Shown here: piece after piece, positions 1-11,965 of the stretch | How positions within the stretch are numbered: the first letter of the stretch is position 1 | Layout of the letters: every line of letters starts with the position of its first letter | Source of the DNA: Girardinichthys multiradiatus | Lineage: Eukaryota; Chordata; Actinopteri; Cyprinodontiformes; Goodeidae | Length of the DNA: 64,000 nt | Assembly (NCBI RefSeq): GCF_021462225.1 | Contig: NC_061798.1 | Location: 22,528,820 to 22,592,819 of the forward strand | Reading direction: 5' to 3' | Notes under the pieces: model-generated | The model's database searches: none | What the model was told of the DNA's origin: nothing | What the model saw: the letters and a program-made list of their open reading frames with translations, nothing else | Translations under genes and position numbers: made by a program

Positions 1-559
1 TTTACAGGAAAGTCAGCAAGACAAAATAAAGAAAATATTTGCATTTAGTTTTTTTTTAGGTTATGGCCAACTATCTGTAACGATTTACAATTAATAAAAT
101 AAGTTAAAATTATGTTAAAAGAATTTCTCTAGCAATTTTGAGATGGGCAGCACTAATTATGGCATTGCCTAATGTTTTGTAGTTTTGTTTTTTTCTTGGT
201 TTTCACACATCTTTTTAAAATCTTAATTGTTATAATGTTTTATGATTATATTTTTAGTTTACACAATAGACATAAACCATAATTTGTTTTAAATATATAT
301 ATATTAGGCACTGATATATCAATAATTAGGTAATTTTGTCAGAAAACGACATGGGGCAAACCCATGTATCACTGGCAGCTGCTGTGAAGATGACTGGGCC
401 AAAATGATGCCTTTCTTAATCATCTCTTAGATTTGTGTTGATCCTTGCATTTCCTCTTGGTGGATAAGGGGTCCTTATCCAGGTTTATTAAGTAAACAAC
501 CAAACAATACGTGTTCCGCATCAGGCTCAATATATGTTTGTTTGCCCTGTTTCACGCAG
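1..559. other. AT-rich non-coding lead-in, intron of the SLC47-like pseudogene
   Basis: No exon or recognisable repeat is visible. In the intact paralogue further right, the exon preceding the 'TYGSGNLKRVG' exon lies about 220 bp upstream of it. No counterpart is seen here, so the earlier exons of the pseudogene are either left of the window or lost. Confidence 0.5.
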
Positions 560-764
560 ACCTACGGGAGCGGTAACCTGAAGCGGGTGGGTGTGATTCT
601 CCAGAGGGGGGTTCTGGTTCTGCTTCTAGCCTGCTTTCCCTGCTGGGCCGTCCTCATCAACACTGAGCCCCTCTTGCTTGCTGTCAAACAGAGTCGAGAG
701 GTTGCCAGGTCTCTTTCAATTTAATTTTAGCAAATCTTTTCACATTTTGATTGGCAATGGGTTT

Positions 765-1500
765 TATTTAGGTGTAAAGGGAGGGTGAATACAAATGCAT
801 GTCACACAATGTAGATTTTTGTTTGTAAAACATTTAAAAAGAAATGTATAATTTACCAGAATCACCTTTATTGGCCAAATTTGTGCACACAAACAAGGAA
901 TTTGACTTTGATTCCACTTTGTTGTCAGAACAGACATTTTAAATATTAATATATAGATTTGTTTGGAAATAAAAAGAAATTTTTAGAGAAATATGTCAGT
1001 CAGTCATTTTCTACCACTTATTCCATAGTGGGTCATGGGGGAGCTGGTGCCTATCTCCAGCAGACTATGGGCAAGAGGCAGAGTACGCCCTGGACAGGTT
1101 GCCAGTCCATCACAGGGCAACACACAAACAACCACACACACATTCATACACTTAAGGGCAATTTAGAGTTACCAATTAACCTAACAGGCATGTCTTTGGA
1201 CTGTGGGAGGAAGCCAGAGTACCCAGTGAGAGCCCACACATGCACGGGGAGAACATGCAAACTCCATGCAGAAAGACCCAAAGCTGGGAATTGAACCCAG
1301 GACCTTCTTGCTGCAAGGCAACAGTGCTACCAACTGCACCACCGTGCAGCTCTTCCCAATATGTTCATATTCAATATTATTTACATTTCACTTCTTGGCT
1401 ATGAGTTGGTTTATCACATAAAATCCCTATAAGACAAAGTTTGTTATTGTAATGTGACAATATCTGAAAAGTAAAAGGAGGTTTGAATACTTTAGTAAAA
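765..1500 (+). repeat. Old Tc1-like 3' end, split by a SINE-like insertion
   Basis: Segments ~765-860 and ~1405-1500 resemble, in order, the repeat at ~24106-24320: a 'gtgaatacaaatgc' stretch and, further on, 'cacataaaatccc' followed by a stretch similar to 'aaaaggaggtttgaatac'. These are degraded terminal parts of an old fish Tc1-like family. The interruption between them contains the SINE-like copy at 990-1352. Confidence 0.5.
990..1352 (-). repeat. tRNA-like SINE-type repeat (copy 1, full length)
   Basis: Reverse-strand copy of the repeat also seen at 19491-19855 and 59037-59393. On the minus strand it starts with a 'gctgcacggtggtgcagttgg' type head, has a B-box-like 'gggttcaattccc' stretch, and ends in a (TGAC)n tail, visible here as 'gtcagtcagtc' at 996-1006. 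It lies in an intron of the SLC47-like pseudogene. Confidence 0.65.
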
Positions 1501-2879
1501 CTCTCCAGTTCATAGTCCTTCTTATATGTAGTAGGTTTTTTGCCTTGCAGTCTGTCCCAGCAGTATGTGAAGATCTTCATGCCTGCTGTACCAGTGAGTT
1601 TAATGCACTCACTGCCACAAATTTTCCAAAGTAATTGATAAAATCTCATCTCCTGGTCAAAACTCCTCGGATCCTCACAACCACAAGCCAACGTTTTCCT
1701 TATTTTCATTTCATGGTCTTCAGGCTGCTTTTACCAGCTGGAAGGGAAGTACTAACAAAATCAGGTGCGATTTCTCAACGTAAAGCTGTTTACATGGAAT
1801 TTATTAAACATATATCCTACATTTAAGTCTAAAATAAAACAATTGTAATGTTGTGCTTTCAATGACAGGGAATCATGTGGCCTCAGGTTGTCACTGGAAC
1901 AGTTTGGAATGTCCTCAATGTCCTCATCAACTATATCTTCCTCTATCCTCTGAAGCTGGGTGTAGCGTAAGTTTCTGTATTATCACAGCTTATAAAAACA
2001 GATTTATTGATGTCTGAAGAAAATCTTAAAGTAATCCCAAGGATGAAATAAAAGGCTAGTTCCTTTTTTTGTTTTTTTTATGGGAAGCCGTTGCCGATTT
2101 CTCCTTAATTTTTCAAATTAAAGCATTAAAAAAATTGCACTCATCCTACTCTTAAACCAACCTGATGTTTGACTGAATGATTTGTGTCATTGTGGAAATG
2201 AAGGTCACTGTTTTCTCTGTAAGCAACGCTGTGAAGATTGGCTGCTGTACCCAAAGGGATCTTCATTACATTGCTAGTCTAATCAATAATGAATTGTTCT
2301 ATTTTTTGTGTGTATGTTTTTGTCCTAAATTTTCTTGCTCTGGGTTCCCCTTGAAGGGGATCTGCAGCACCATCTCTCAGTACTTGTTGGCTTTGTTTCT
2401 GCATGTTTACATCTGCTGGAGGGGTCTTCACAAAGCCACATGGGGAGGTCAGTTCAAGTCTTAGAACTAAGTCGGACATGTTGCGTTTTGCTTTTCATAT
2501 TTTGTCCTTGCACTATGTTTATTGTACTCTTGCAAAAATCTCAAGCTGTTTAATTATCCATGTTTATTGTCATAACTAGTTAAATCCTTTGTATCTGTGG
2601 ACCCCAAAGGTTGGTCACTTGACTGCCTGCAGAAGTGGGGTCTCTTCATCAAGCTGGCCATTCCCTGTATGCTCATGATCTGTCTGTCATGGTGGATATT
2701 TGAAGTAGGAGGATTCCTGGCTGGTGTGATCAGTGAGGTTGAACTGGGGGCTCAGTCTATTGCATACCAGCTGTGTGTTGTGTCTTACATGGTAACGTGT
2801 TTAGAGACACTTTGCATCCATATGTTGATGCACACTGCATGTATAACACTGCCTACCCGTCACTGCTGTTGGCCCATGT

Positions 2880-3885
2880 AATTAACACTAATGAAATAGG
2901 CTTTATTAGATCCCCTGCACACCAGACTAAGACTGCATGAGAACATGAGAAATTAACCAGAATGTGGATGTTCTCTGCCAGTTACACTCGCAGACTCTCG
3001 TTAAAAAAAAAAGTATCTATCCAAGCAGCTAAACAAAACAGTCCATGGTCTCCATGCCAAAAAATAGACTCTTTGCACATAAAGATCAGCAATTGGGCTC
3101 TATGATGGAGAGGAGTGCACCCACCTCTAGCTAGGTTAGATATTGGGAGGCTGATGAAATAAGGAGTTTTGCTTTTCAGATGCCAAATGTATTTGTGACA
3201 CTGTCCAACATAAGCACTTCATGTTTAGGAAATGATGAGGAAGGAAGAGGAAGAAAACCACAAACACAGGCTCATAAGATTTAAATTAAAATTTTACTTC
3301 CTTCAGTGCACAACTCATAAAACCATATATATGCTACAGAGCCTTGTTTTGGTCATGTCAGAGTAATCAGTGATCAGATTTTGGGTAGATCAGTTCTTCC
3401 TAATGTAATTGGATATATGCATATATAGTCTGGCAGCAGGTTAAAATTATTGTGCAAATGGCACACTCTGTATAGCCCGGCCCTCTATGCAGAACCACTC
3501 CACCCTCTTTACTTCCATTCTCTTTGCTGCTGATCAAAATACTGTTTTACAGCAAAGCAGAAACATATTTTTTGCATCATTTTACGGACCGTAAGGAGTT
3601 TCTCTACCCGTGGTAGTAGCACTGTAACTGGATGGCCAGAAAAGCCACTGGGTAAGAAACCCATGTGCTGAGGACTAAAAACTGCAGCAGGGCCATGCTG
3701 GCCTTCACACTGAAATAAAGTTTTAAAAATGTCTAAGGTCCAACAACAATCAAACAGTCCTGGAGACCCTGTAGACTGAAAAGCAGTCTTATCTGGTTTG
3801 AAGGGACCATCATGAAACATGCATTGAGATCTGCTTTCAAAGAATTGATATAATATCCTCTGGTCTTGTGTATTGTTTTTTCCAG
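2880..3885. other. Pseudogene intron, no recognised feature
   Basis: Intron between pseudogene exons 2610-2791 and 3886-3994. It contains a 103-codon open frame on the minus strand (3509-3820) that matches no family I know. I see no other structure. Confidence 0.35.
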
Positions 3886-5489
3886 TGCCCTCTCGGATTT
3901 TCTGTCGCTGCTACTGTCCGTGTTGGGAATGCTCTTGATGCTGGAAATATAAAGCAGACCAGGCTATCGTACAAAGTTTCAATCATCTGTGCATGTAAGA
4001 CCCATTTCACAACATATGTGCTCATCATCATGTGTCAGGTGAATAATTCAGAAAACTGGAGCAGTACAGAGCAAATGGCTTTTCCTTAAGCATTGCTACC
4101 ATATTTTGTATACGATTAAGCCAAAGCATGGACAATGGATCCTCTGAACCTTTAAATTCATATTAATCTGACTTGACACATTGGACCCGGCAGAATTCTG
4201 ATTCTTTAGGGAAGTGGCAAGTTTGGAATCTGGGGTGTTTTCCTCTGGTTTGGGAAGCATTTCTGCAAAGGAAGGTTCCTGGAGTCATTGTTACCACTTG
4301 ATGAAACATCAAATTAACATCCTTAAGAATGCTCCAATATGCTCAGACCAAACTGAACTTTCATGTCATGATCTATTTGTTCAACCCAATCTGATTTGTA
4401 TTGAAATGTTAAGGTTAAAAAATGTATATTTGTCCAATAGACTGACATTAACAAAGAAACAGATGCATCATCATGTAGTAATGTCTTCTTGCTGCATTGA
4501 AGTATACAATGATTAACCGTCTTATTTGGTTCCCCCTTCTTGGCATTAACTTGTTTTGAATGTTTTGCACAGTCATAGTTGTGTGCTTTGTTGGAGTTTG
4601 CATCAACATCACCAGAAAAGTCATTGGATTCATCTTCACCTCTGACCAGTAAGTTAAATCCCAAATTCATTAGCTATTTCTTTAAAAACATCTACCTTGT
4701 AGATATTTTGTTGCAGTTTGTTGCGTGTTTCATAACAGGGTTAATTTACATTAAGACGCAAGATGGTCATAAATCAACTAAGATGCTGACTCAAGGACAC
4801 TAAACTGTAACTGTTTAATGAGCTTCATTTATGTTTAAAAGCTCTGTCATTTGGTGAAAGAGTTGGTGTGTGCCAAATTAAAACTTGTTGAGGGAAAAGA
4901 ATATGTTGTTTTTAACATTGGTACCTTGCTCTACAGATATTATGAACTTAGTTAGGTGTATTAGTTTTAAAACTGTAGCCCATCAAAGCTTATCTCAGCA
5001 CATTTAATCTGTGAAGTCAGTTTCAGCTAATGTAAGATAGCTTGAAATCATTTACCATTTACCGCACTAAAAAATGAATAATCCCCCTGCCGTTTTTTAT
5101 GTTTCCTGTCGGGAATGATTTACAGTTCTTACAGTCTAGAGGAGTCTATTTCTGCATTCTTTTTAGGGAAATAATTCAGAGGGTTGCAGATGTAATGCTT
5201 ATATTTAGTTTCCTGCATGTCAGTGATGCTACTGCAGTGAGAAAGACTTTTACTACTTCACACACCAAAGTCTGTGATTGCAGGTTTCTGCACACAAATT
5301 CTAATCAGGTCTGCATTTGTTACTTTTAGGGTGTTGCTGCAGGAGTTCTTAGAGGAGCTGGAAAACAACTGGTTGGTGCCATTTTTAGTATAGTGAGCTT
5401 CTACTTTATAGGGTAGGCATGCACCCCCATGGGAGCATCCCTCATGTCTGCTGCAAACATGGGAATTATGGATGAGACCAACAATGAAT

Positions 5490-6250
5490 GTCAATTATTA
5501 GAATATTGCAAAAAAAAAAAAAAAGTGTATTCATTTGAGCAATTTAATTCAATTATTCAAATTATTTTATATTGATTCATGACAATCAGGTGGATATATG
5601 GCTTACAGCTAATGAAAAACCAAAATTCTGTAAGTCAGAAAGTTACATTATTACAAAAAACTAATTAAAAGCTCAATTTAATTAAAAAAAGTCAGCCCAC
5701 TGAACAGTATGTCCATGTACTGTGCAGTATTTGCATTTAATTTGTGGTTGAGCCTCCTTTTCCATGAACTACTGCATCAATGCAGCATGGCATGAAGGAG
5801 ATCAGCTCTGGCTCCCAATCAATCACAGCATACCATGATAATTAAAGCACCTATCGCTACTTTTAAGTGAAGGCAGGTGCCAAGTTCTGTCAGCAGAGGT
5901 AGCCATGAAGTGCTCTAACATTTCCTGGTAGACAACCATGTTGACTTTGAACTTGGTAAAAACACCCTAAGTCTAACACCAAATCATCATTGACTGTGGA
6001 CGCTTTCCACAGAACCTTAAGCAAAGAGGATTCCTCGCTATGCTTTCTCCAGACTTTTACCTTCCAGTCAATGTTCCAACAATTGCTGGAATACAGCACT
6101 CTGTGAACAGCCAGCTTATTTAGCAATGACAGTTTGTGGCTTACCCGTGTTGTAGAGGTTGTCACTGACTGTCTACTGGACAGCTTTCAAGTCAGTGCTC
6201 TTCCCCATTTCTAATTTCCTGAGAAACTGAATTTGGCTAAACTCTTATGA
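5490..6250 (-). repeat. Degraded Tc1-like transposon relic
   Basis: Minus-strand relic. The stretch near 5750-5815 ('gttgagcctcc', 'gcatcaatgcagcatggcatga') corresponds to the C-terminal 'MPRR-EA' part of a Tc1 transposase followed by its terminal region. A related piece of the same repeat (6090-6215) recurs at about 21400-21510. Every frame is broken. Confidence 0.5.
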
Positions 6251-6255
6251 ATGTA

Positions 6256-7523
6256 CAGGGGTTGGACAATGAAACTGAAACACCTGGTTTTAGACCACAA
6301 TAATTTATTAGTATGGTGTATGGCCTCCTTTTGCGGCCAAAACAGCGTCAATTCGTCTTGGGAATGACATATACAAGTCCTGCACAGTGGTCAGAGGGAT
6401 TTTAAGCCATTCTTCTTGCAGGATAGTGGCCAGGTCACTACGTGATACTGGTGGAGGAAAACGTTTCCTGACTCGCTCCTCCAAAACATCCCAAAGTGGC
6501 TCAATAATACTTAGATCTGGTGACTTTGCAGGCCATGGGAGATGTTCAACTTCACTTTCATGTTCATCAAACCAATCTTTCACCAGTCTTGCTGTGTGTA
6601 TTGGTGCATTGTCATCCTGATACACGGCACCGCCTTCAGGATACAATGTTTGAACCATTGGATGCACATGGTCCTCAAGAATGGTTCGCTAGTCCTTGGC
6701 AGTGACGCGCCCATCTAGCACAAGTATTGGGCCAAGGGAATGCCATGATATGGCAGCCCAAACCATCACTGATCCACCCCCATGCTTCACTCTGGGCATG
6801 CAACAGTCTGGGTGGTACGCATCTTTGTGGCTTCTCCACACCGTAACTCTCCCGGATGTGGGGAAAACAGTAAAGGTGGACTCATCAGAGAACAATACAT
6901 GTTTCACATTGTCCACAGCCCAAGATTTGCGCTTCTTGCACCATTGAAACCGACGTTTGGCATTAGCATGAGTGACCAAAGGTTTGGCTATAGTAGCCCT
7001 GCCATGTATATTGACCCTGTGGAGCTCCCAACGGACAGTTCTGGTGGAAACAGGAGAGTTGAGGTGCACATTTAATTCTGCCGTGATTTGGGCAGCCGTG
7101 GTTTTATGTTTTTTGGATACAATCCGGGTTAGCACCCGAACATCCCTTTCAGACAGCTTCCTCTTGCGTCCACAGTTAATCCTGTTGGATGTGGTTCGTC
7201 CTTCTTGGTGGTATGCTGACATTACCCTGGATACCGTGGCTCTTGATACATCACAAAGACTTGCTGTCTTGGTCACAGATGCGCCAGCAAGACGTGCACC
7301 AACAATTTGTTCTCTTTTGAACTCTGGTATGTCACCCATAATGTTGTGTGCATTTCAATAGTTTGAGCCAAACTGTGATCTTACCCTGCTAATTGAACCT
7401 TCACACTCTGCTCTTACTGGTGCAATGTGCAATCAATGAAGACTGGCTACCAAGCTGGTCCAATTTAGCCATGAAACCTCCCACACTAAAATGACAGGTT
7501 TCAGTTTCATTGTCTAACCCCTG
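6256..7523 (-). mobile_element. Tc1/mariner transposon, family A copy 1
   Basis: Complete 1268-bp element bounded by TA dinucleotides at 6254-6255 and 7524-7525, as expected for Tc1 insertion. The ends are imperfect inverted repeats of about 30 bp: 'caggggttggacaatgaaac' on the left and 'caggggttagacaatgaaac' as reverse complement of the right. It encodes one transposase reading frame on the minus strand, broken by a single stop. It lies inside an intron of the SLC47-like pseudogene. Confidence 0.93.
6308..7339 (-). pseudogene. Tc1-like transposase, one in-frame stop
   Basis: Cut-and-paste DDE transposase of the Tc1/mariner superfamily. The first 216 codons carry paired helix-turn-helix DNA-binding regions ('GDIPEFKREQIVGAR', 'CDVSRATVSRVMSAYHQEG') and the first catalytic Asp in 'VLFSDEST'. 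After a TAG at 6689-6691 the same frame resumes with 'RTILEDHVHPM', the second catalytic Asp in 'YQDDNAPIHTA', and the Glu in 'IIEPLWDVL', about 34 residues on (DD34E type). Without that stop the frame would give a normal-length ~340-residue transposase. The same TAG is in the second copy of this family at 14596-14598, so it predates their divergence. Intact ends and near-intact frame suggest fairly recent insertion; as read, the product is truncated before the second Asp. Confidence 0.9.
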
Positions 7524-8489
7524 TATGTGGCATTTCAGTTTCACTCTTTGCATTAAACTACTGAAATAAATGAACCATTCAGTGATATTCTATTTTATTC
7601 TGATGCACCTGTGCAATGTCTCTTTGTGTCTACTTGCAGTTTGGCACACCATGAAATCTTTTTTACCCCCAACTGTAACAGGACTATGGACCGGGCTTAC
7701 AATTGCAGTTTCACTGCAAGCATTTTTCTTCATCACATGTATGTGCAAACTTGATTGGAAAAAGGCTTCAGAAGAGATTAGAAACTGAATGACTTTTTAT
7801 TAAAGCAAATCCATGTTATCAGCTACTGTATTTCATTACTTTTTTCTCTGTCTGATCAGTCAGAGCAGGGGTCCAGCTCATGGAAGAAAAAGAAACATTT
7901 AACCTGGAACATTTAGGTGGGAACACACACAATGACTACTTTGTTGAACATTATGGGTCAAGTCAGAACCAAATCCAGATGCAGATTGGCTGCACTCCGA
8001 CAAGGGGTAGTGATGATGAAGAGGGAGACGTGCAGAGTCCAGGCTTCACTACCACCACAGTGGGGGAAGTGTTGTCAGTTAAACAACTGATCTCACGGCG
8101 AAACCTGGCACTTGATCATGATCCTCGTCCTTGTGGCTGGAGTGATCTGCAGCAACTTCATGGTCATCCTCTTCAGATGAATTTCTTTCAGGGATGATTA
8201 GGTCCCTGGTGCAGCTTCCGGAAAGCTGCTGTTGCTCCACAACCTCCTGAACCATTGTACAATGTAACGGACAGAAGGCAACTAAGGCACATTGTACATC
8301 TGTTGTTTCAAGTGTCTAAAACAGATAAGAAGTATATATGAATTAGTTTATGTCTGCAAGTTTTATGGCTAAAGGCCAAATCTCATTACAAGAACTTTGA
8401 AGTGGTTAATCTCACAACAATCAATATTTAATTATCAACAACAAAACCGTATAAACATTACAGGAGTATTTTAATTAAATAGACAAAAA

Positions 8490-8830
8490 GAGAAGTGCCT
8501 CGCAAAGCAATGTATTCCTGTTGAACTTGTCTACATTTTGTCACGACACAAACCCCAAACCTCAATGTACTTCATTGGGACTTTTGGGATAGATGTATTG
8601 AACCCCATGAGTCAGTGCTTTTTAGAAGATTCTTTCTTTGTAGCGACAACTTCAAGTCTTTCAGGTTGTGTCTCTACCAGCTTTGCAGATCTAGAGACAG
8701 AAATTGTGGCCCATTCTAGCTCAAGTTCAGTCAGACTGGATAGAGCATTTTTAAGAACATCAGTTTTTATTTTTTTGCTACAGATTGCCAATTGGATTTA
8801 GGTCTAGACTTTGACTAGACCATTCGAAAA
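8490..8830 (+). repeat. Tc1-like terminal relic
   Basis: The stretch 'agtgcctcgcaaagcaatgt' followed by 'acattttgtcacgacacaaa' and 'caatgtacttcattgggact' resembles the degraded end of an old fish Tc1-like family, of which other ends occur at ~23740, ~43100 and ~60100. No coding potential is left. Confidence 0.5.
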
Positions 8831-9880
8831 ACACTAATATTGCACGTGGAGAAATATAGAAATGCACAAGCAGAAATAAAAATAAGTATTGTTTACATTT
8901 TAATTGGTCTTTACTAGTTCTTGGATCCATTCCTTGTTTCTTAGATCCATAGATGCTTGAAATGATGAAGACAGTAAAAGTTGACCATTACCTGCAGACT
9001 GAAAAAAAATGGCTGAAAGGAAATTAAATATTGAACTTGTGTTGTTCATGAATAGCTGTACTCTTTACCAAGATTTGTAAGCTATCCTAGTCAGGTGGCA
9101 GGACATTTTGTTTTCCTAAACACGGAATAAAAATTATTCATTAGAATAAAGCTTTAAAAGTGGTATAGGTCAATCTGAGCAAAGTTACAACACAGCAGAC
9201 AGGGAGAAAATGCAAACAGAAAAAAAAGATGCGTGTTGCCTTTGAGAAACCCTCCTTTTGTGTTTTTATGTTTTTTATTTAATTTTACTTTTTTCTATCG
9301 CTTTAAGTCTTTCTACTACTTTGTGACCAAAGTTCAGCACACATGTAGAATGACAGCTTTACAAACAATTCAAGGTGCTATGTACTATTTGTCCCAAAGA
9401 TAAAAATTAATTTAGTGTTCAATTCATCAAATAAATACATTTCAGCCATGTTGTTTTGTTTGCTCTTCATTTTTCTGTGATCTGTATTTCACAGGAATAA
9501 TGTCTTGTTCACAAGAATAATGCCCAACTCGTCACATTATGAAATAAAACTTATCACCATTTTTTTTTTTTACATTTTCACTCTGCAGTATCACTTTTCT
9601 CAGTGAAAGAAACTGAAAATAGAGCTTGACTTGTTTCATTTTTCAGTGATATTGCAGAGAGATGTATTGAGTTTGCTGGTGCCCTATAAGTGTTTCCATT
9701 GGGTACAACGCTGTATCCTGCTCTGTTTTACCTTTAAAATAAGTAATTTTTTCCTGTTTCGTTTTCACACAGTACTTATTTTGGTAGAAAAAAAATTCAT
9801 TGTAACCCTTTACATGATTTGTATTTAGTTTGAGACCTAAAAAATGTCAGCAAATATACTGTAGCACCTGTGAGAATGTA
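8831..9880. other. AT-rich intergenic DNA, nothing recognised
   Basis: Intergenic stretch between the SLC47-like pseudogene and the next repeats. Only short open frames without recognisable domains are present. Confidence 0.4.
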
Positions 9881-10025
9881 GGTAAAGTCATCATCACTGT
9901 TGCCTTGTGACAAGAAGGTCCTGGGTTCGACTCCCGTCCGGGGGTCTTTCAGCATGGAGTGTGCATGTTCTCCATACGTGGGTTCTCACCAGGTACTCTG
10001 GCTTCCTGCCACAGTCCAAAAACAT
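9880..10025 (+). repeat. SINE-type repeat, internal fragment
   Basis: Contains the B-box-like region ('ggtcctgggttcgactcccg') and the following 'tctttcagcatggagtgtgc' block of the repeat family at 19491-19855. Both the head and the (TGAC)n tail are missing. Confidence 0.6.
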
Positions 10026-10099
10026 GACTTTAATGAATTTCAAAAGTTAGGATTGGGTTCACATGTTTAAATTCAATCCAGATTTTCTCATATCTTCAC

Positions 10100-10359
10100 A
10101 GGGTTAAAATTATATATACAGTCTCAGATACATATGTGCAACCCACAAATTTTTGGTTCAATGTGCTTGAGGCCCTCAACCATAGGCTTTTCAAAGCCAT
10201 CAACAATCTTCTGGTATAATCCTGGCTGAAGATTTGACCACTCCTCTCATCAGATATATGGATCAGTTGGTTTCATATTTTGTAAGAACACTGTACAGAC
10301 TGTTAAGCATGGTGGTGGTAGCATCATGCAACTGGTTCGTTTTGCTGCCAGTGTAACTA
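10100..10359 (+). repeat. Tc1-like relic fragments
   Basis: 'gttaagcatggtggtggtag' near 10300 is the degenerate nucleotide equivalent of the 'KHGGGS' transposase motif. A younger Tc1-B element is inserted directly beside it at 10360. Confidence 0.45.
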
Positions 10360-11927
10360 CTGGTCCTTCTCAAAATATTAGCATATTGTGATAAAGTTCA
10401 TTATTTTCCATAATGTCATGATGAAAATTTAACATTCATATATTTTAGATTCATTGCACACTAACTGAAATATTTCAGGTCTTTTATTGTCTTAATACGG
10501 ATGATTTTGGCATACAGCTCATGAAAACCCAAAATTTCTATCTAACAAAATTAGTATATCATTAAAAGGGTCTCTAAACGAGCTATGAACCTAATCATCT
10601 GAATCAACGAGTTAACTCTAAACACCTGCAAAAGATTCCTGAGGCCTTTAAAACTCCCAGCCTGGTTCATCACTCAAAACCCCAATCATGGGTAAGACTG
10701 CCGACCTGACTGCTGTCCAGAAGGCCACTATTGACACCCTCAAGCAAGAGGGTAAGACACAGAAAGAAATTTCTGAACGAATAGGCTATTCCCAGAGTGC
10801 TGTATCAAGGCACCTCAGTGGGAAGTCTGTGGGAAGGAAAAAGTGTGGCAGAAAACGCTGCACAACGAGAAGAGGTGACCGGACCCTGAGGAAGATTGTG
10901 GAGAAGGGCCGATTCCAGACCTTGGGGGACCTGCAGAAGCAGTGGACTGAGTCTGGAGTAGAAACATCCAGAGCCACCGTGCACAGGCGTGTGCAGGAAA
11001 TGGGCTACAGGTGCTGCATTCCCCAGACCTGGGCTACAGAGAAGCAGCACTGGACTGTTGCTTAGTGGTCCAAAGTACTTTTTTCGGATGAAAGCATATT
11101 CTGCATGTCATTCAGAAATCAAGGTGCCAGAGTCTGGAGGAAGACTGGGGAGAAGGAAATGCCAAAATGCCAGAAGTCCAGTGTCAAGTACCCACAGTCA
11201 GTGATGGTCTGGGGTGCCGTGTCAGCTGCTGGTGTTGGTCCACTGTGTTTTATCAAGGGCAGGGTCAATGCAGCTAGCTATCAGGAGATTTTGGAGCACT
11301 TCATGCTTCCATCTGCTGAAAAGCTTTATGGAGATGAAGATTTCATTTTTCAGCACGACCTGGCACCTGCTCACAGTGCCAAAACCACTGGTAAATGGTT
11401 TACTGACCATGGTATCACTGTGCTCAATTGGCCTGCCAACTCTCCTGACCTGAACCCCATAGATAATCTGTGGGATATTGTGAAGAGAACGTTGAGAGAC
11501 TCAAGACCCAACACTCTGGATGAGCTAAAGGCCGCTATCGAAGCATCCTGGGCCTCCATAAGACCTCAGCAGTGCCACAGGCTGATTGCCTCCATGCCAC
11601 GCCGCATAGAAGCAGTCATTTCTGTCAAAGGATTCCCGACCAAGTATTGAGTGCATAACTGTACATGATTATTTGAAGGTTGACGTTTTTTGTATTAAAA
11701 ACACTTTTCTTTTATTGGTCGGATGAAATATGCTAATTTTGTGAGATAGGAATTTTGGGTTTTCATGAGCTGTATGCCAAAATCATCCGTATTAAGACAA
11801 TAAAAGACCTGAAATATTTCAGTTAGTGTGCAATGAATCTAAAATATATGAATGTTAAATTTTCATAATTACATTATGGAAAATAATGAACTTTATCACA
11901 ATATGCTAATATTTTGAGAAGGACCTG
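10360..11927 (+). mobile_element. Tc1/mariner transposon, family B copy 1
   Basis: 1568-bp element between TA dinucleotides (10358-10359 and 11928-11929). It has long inverted repeats of about 200 bp (10360-10562 and 11728-11927), starting 'ctggtccttctcaaaatatt' on the left and 'caggtccttctcaaaatatt' as reverse complement of the right. Long terminal repeats are the architecture of IR/DR-type Tc1 elements. The central transposase frame is broken. The element is 43 bp shorter than copy 2, mostly through a 42-bp in-frame coding deletion. Confidence 0.93.
10688..11650 (+). pseudogene. Tc1-like transposase, one nonsense codon and a 14-codon deletion
   Basis: Transposase of family B, starting 'MGKTADLTAVQKATIDTLKQ' with a helix-turn-helix 'KEISERIGYSQSAVSRHL' and a basic 'GRKKCGRKR' segment. 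The frame runs to a TAG at 11063-11065, where copy 2 has a Gln codon, and resumes in frame. The first catalytic Asp ('VLFSDES') and second Asp ('FQHDLAPAHS') are present; the third acidic residue is Asp ('LNPIDNLWD') where copies 2 and 3 have Glu. Fourteen codons present in copy 2 after 'IPQ' are missing. Inactive as read. Confidence 0.9.
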
Positions 11928-11965
11928 TATGCTTCCAATATTCCAATAGGTAATAATTATTAGGC

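Larger units (their letters stand above)
560..8180 (+). pseudogene. SLC47A (MATE)-like transporter pseudogene, 5' end missing
   Basis: Decayed paralogue of a multidrug and toxin extrusion (H+/organic cation antiporter) gene. Exon remnants match the intact copy at 15520-28987 in order: 560-708, 1551-1593, 1724-1764, 1869-1966, 2357-2447, 2610-2791, 3886-3994, 4573-4648, 5167-5236, ~5332-5457, 7682-7776, 7860-7916 and ~7984-8180. Lesions visible against that copy are: a 4-nt deletion plus in-frame TAA in 1724-1764 (41 nt instead of 45); a 7-nt deletion in 2357-2447 (91 instead of 98); an in-frame TAG at 5414-5416; lost GT donors after ~5457 and 7776; and a 1-nt shift near 8112 before the last membrane segment. 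In the otherwise full-length exon 2610-2791 the key Glu of the 'CLEWW' motif is Ser and the Glu of 'YELA' is Gln. A Tc1 element sits in the intron between 5457 and 7682. Exons 1-3 are not seen. The family is certain from similarity; loss of function is a strong inference. Confidence 0.88.

Noticed and set aside
3509..3820. 103-codon minus-strand frame in a pseudogene intron
   Set aside because: I could not link it to any family and it has no supporting start or splice signals.
10786..11050. Antisense open frames opposite Tc1 transposases, here and at 56859-57813 and 61679-62633
   Set aside because: They are shadows of the transposase reading frames on the other strand.
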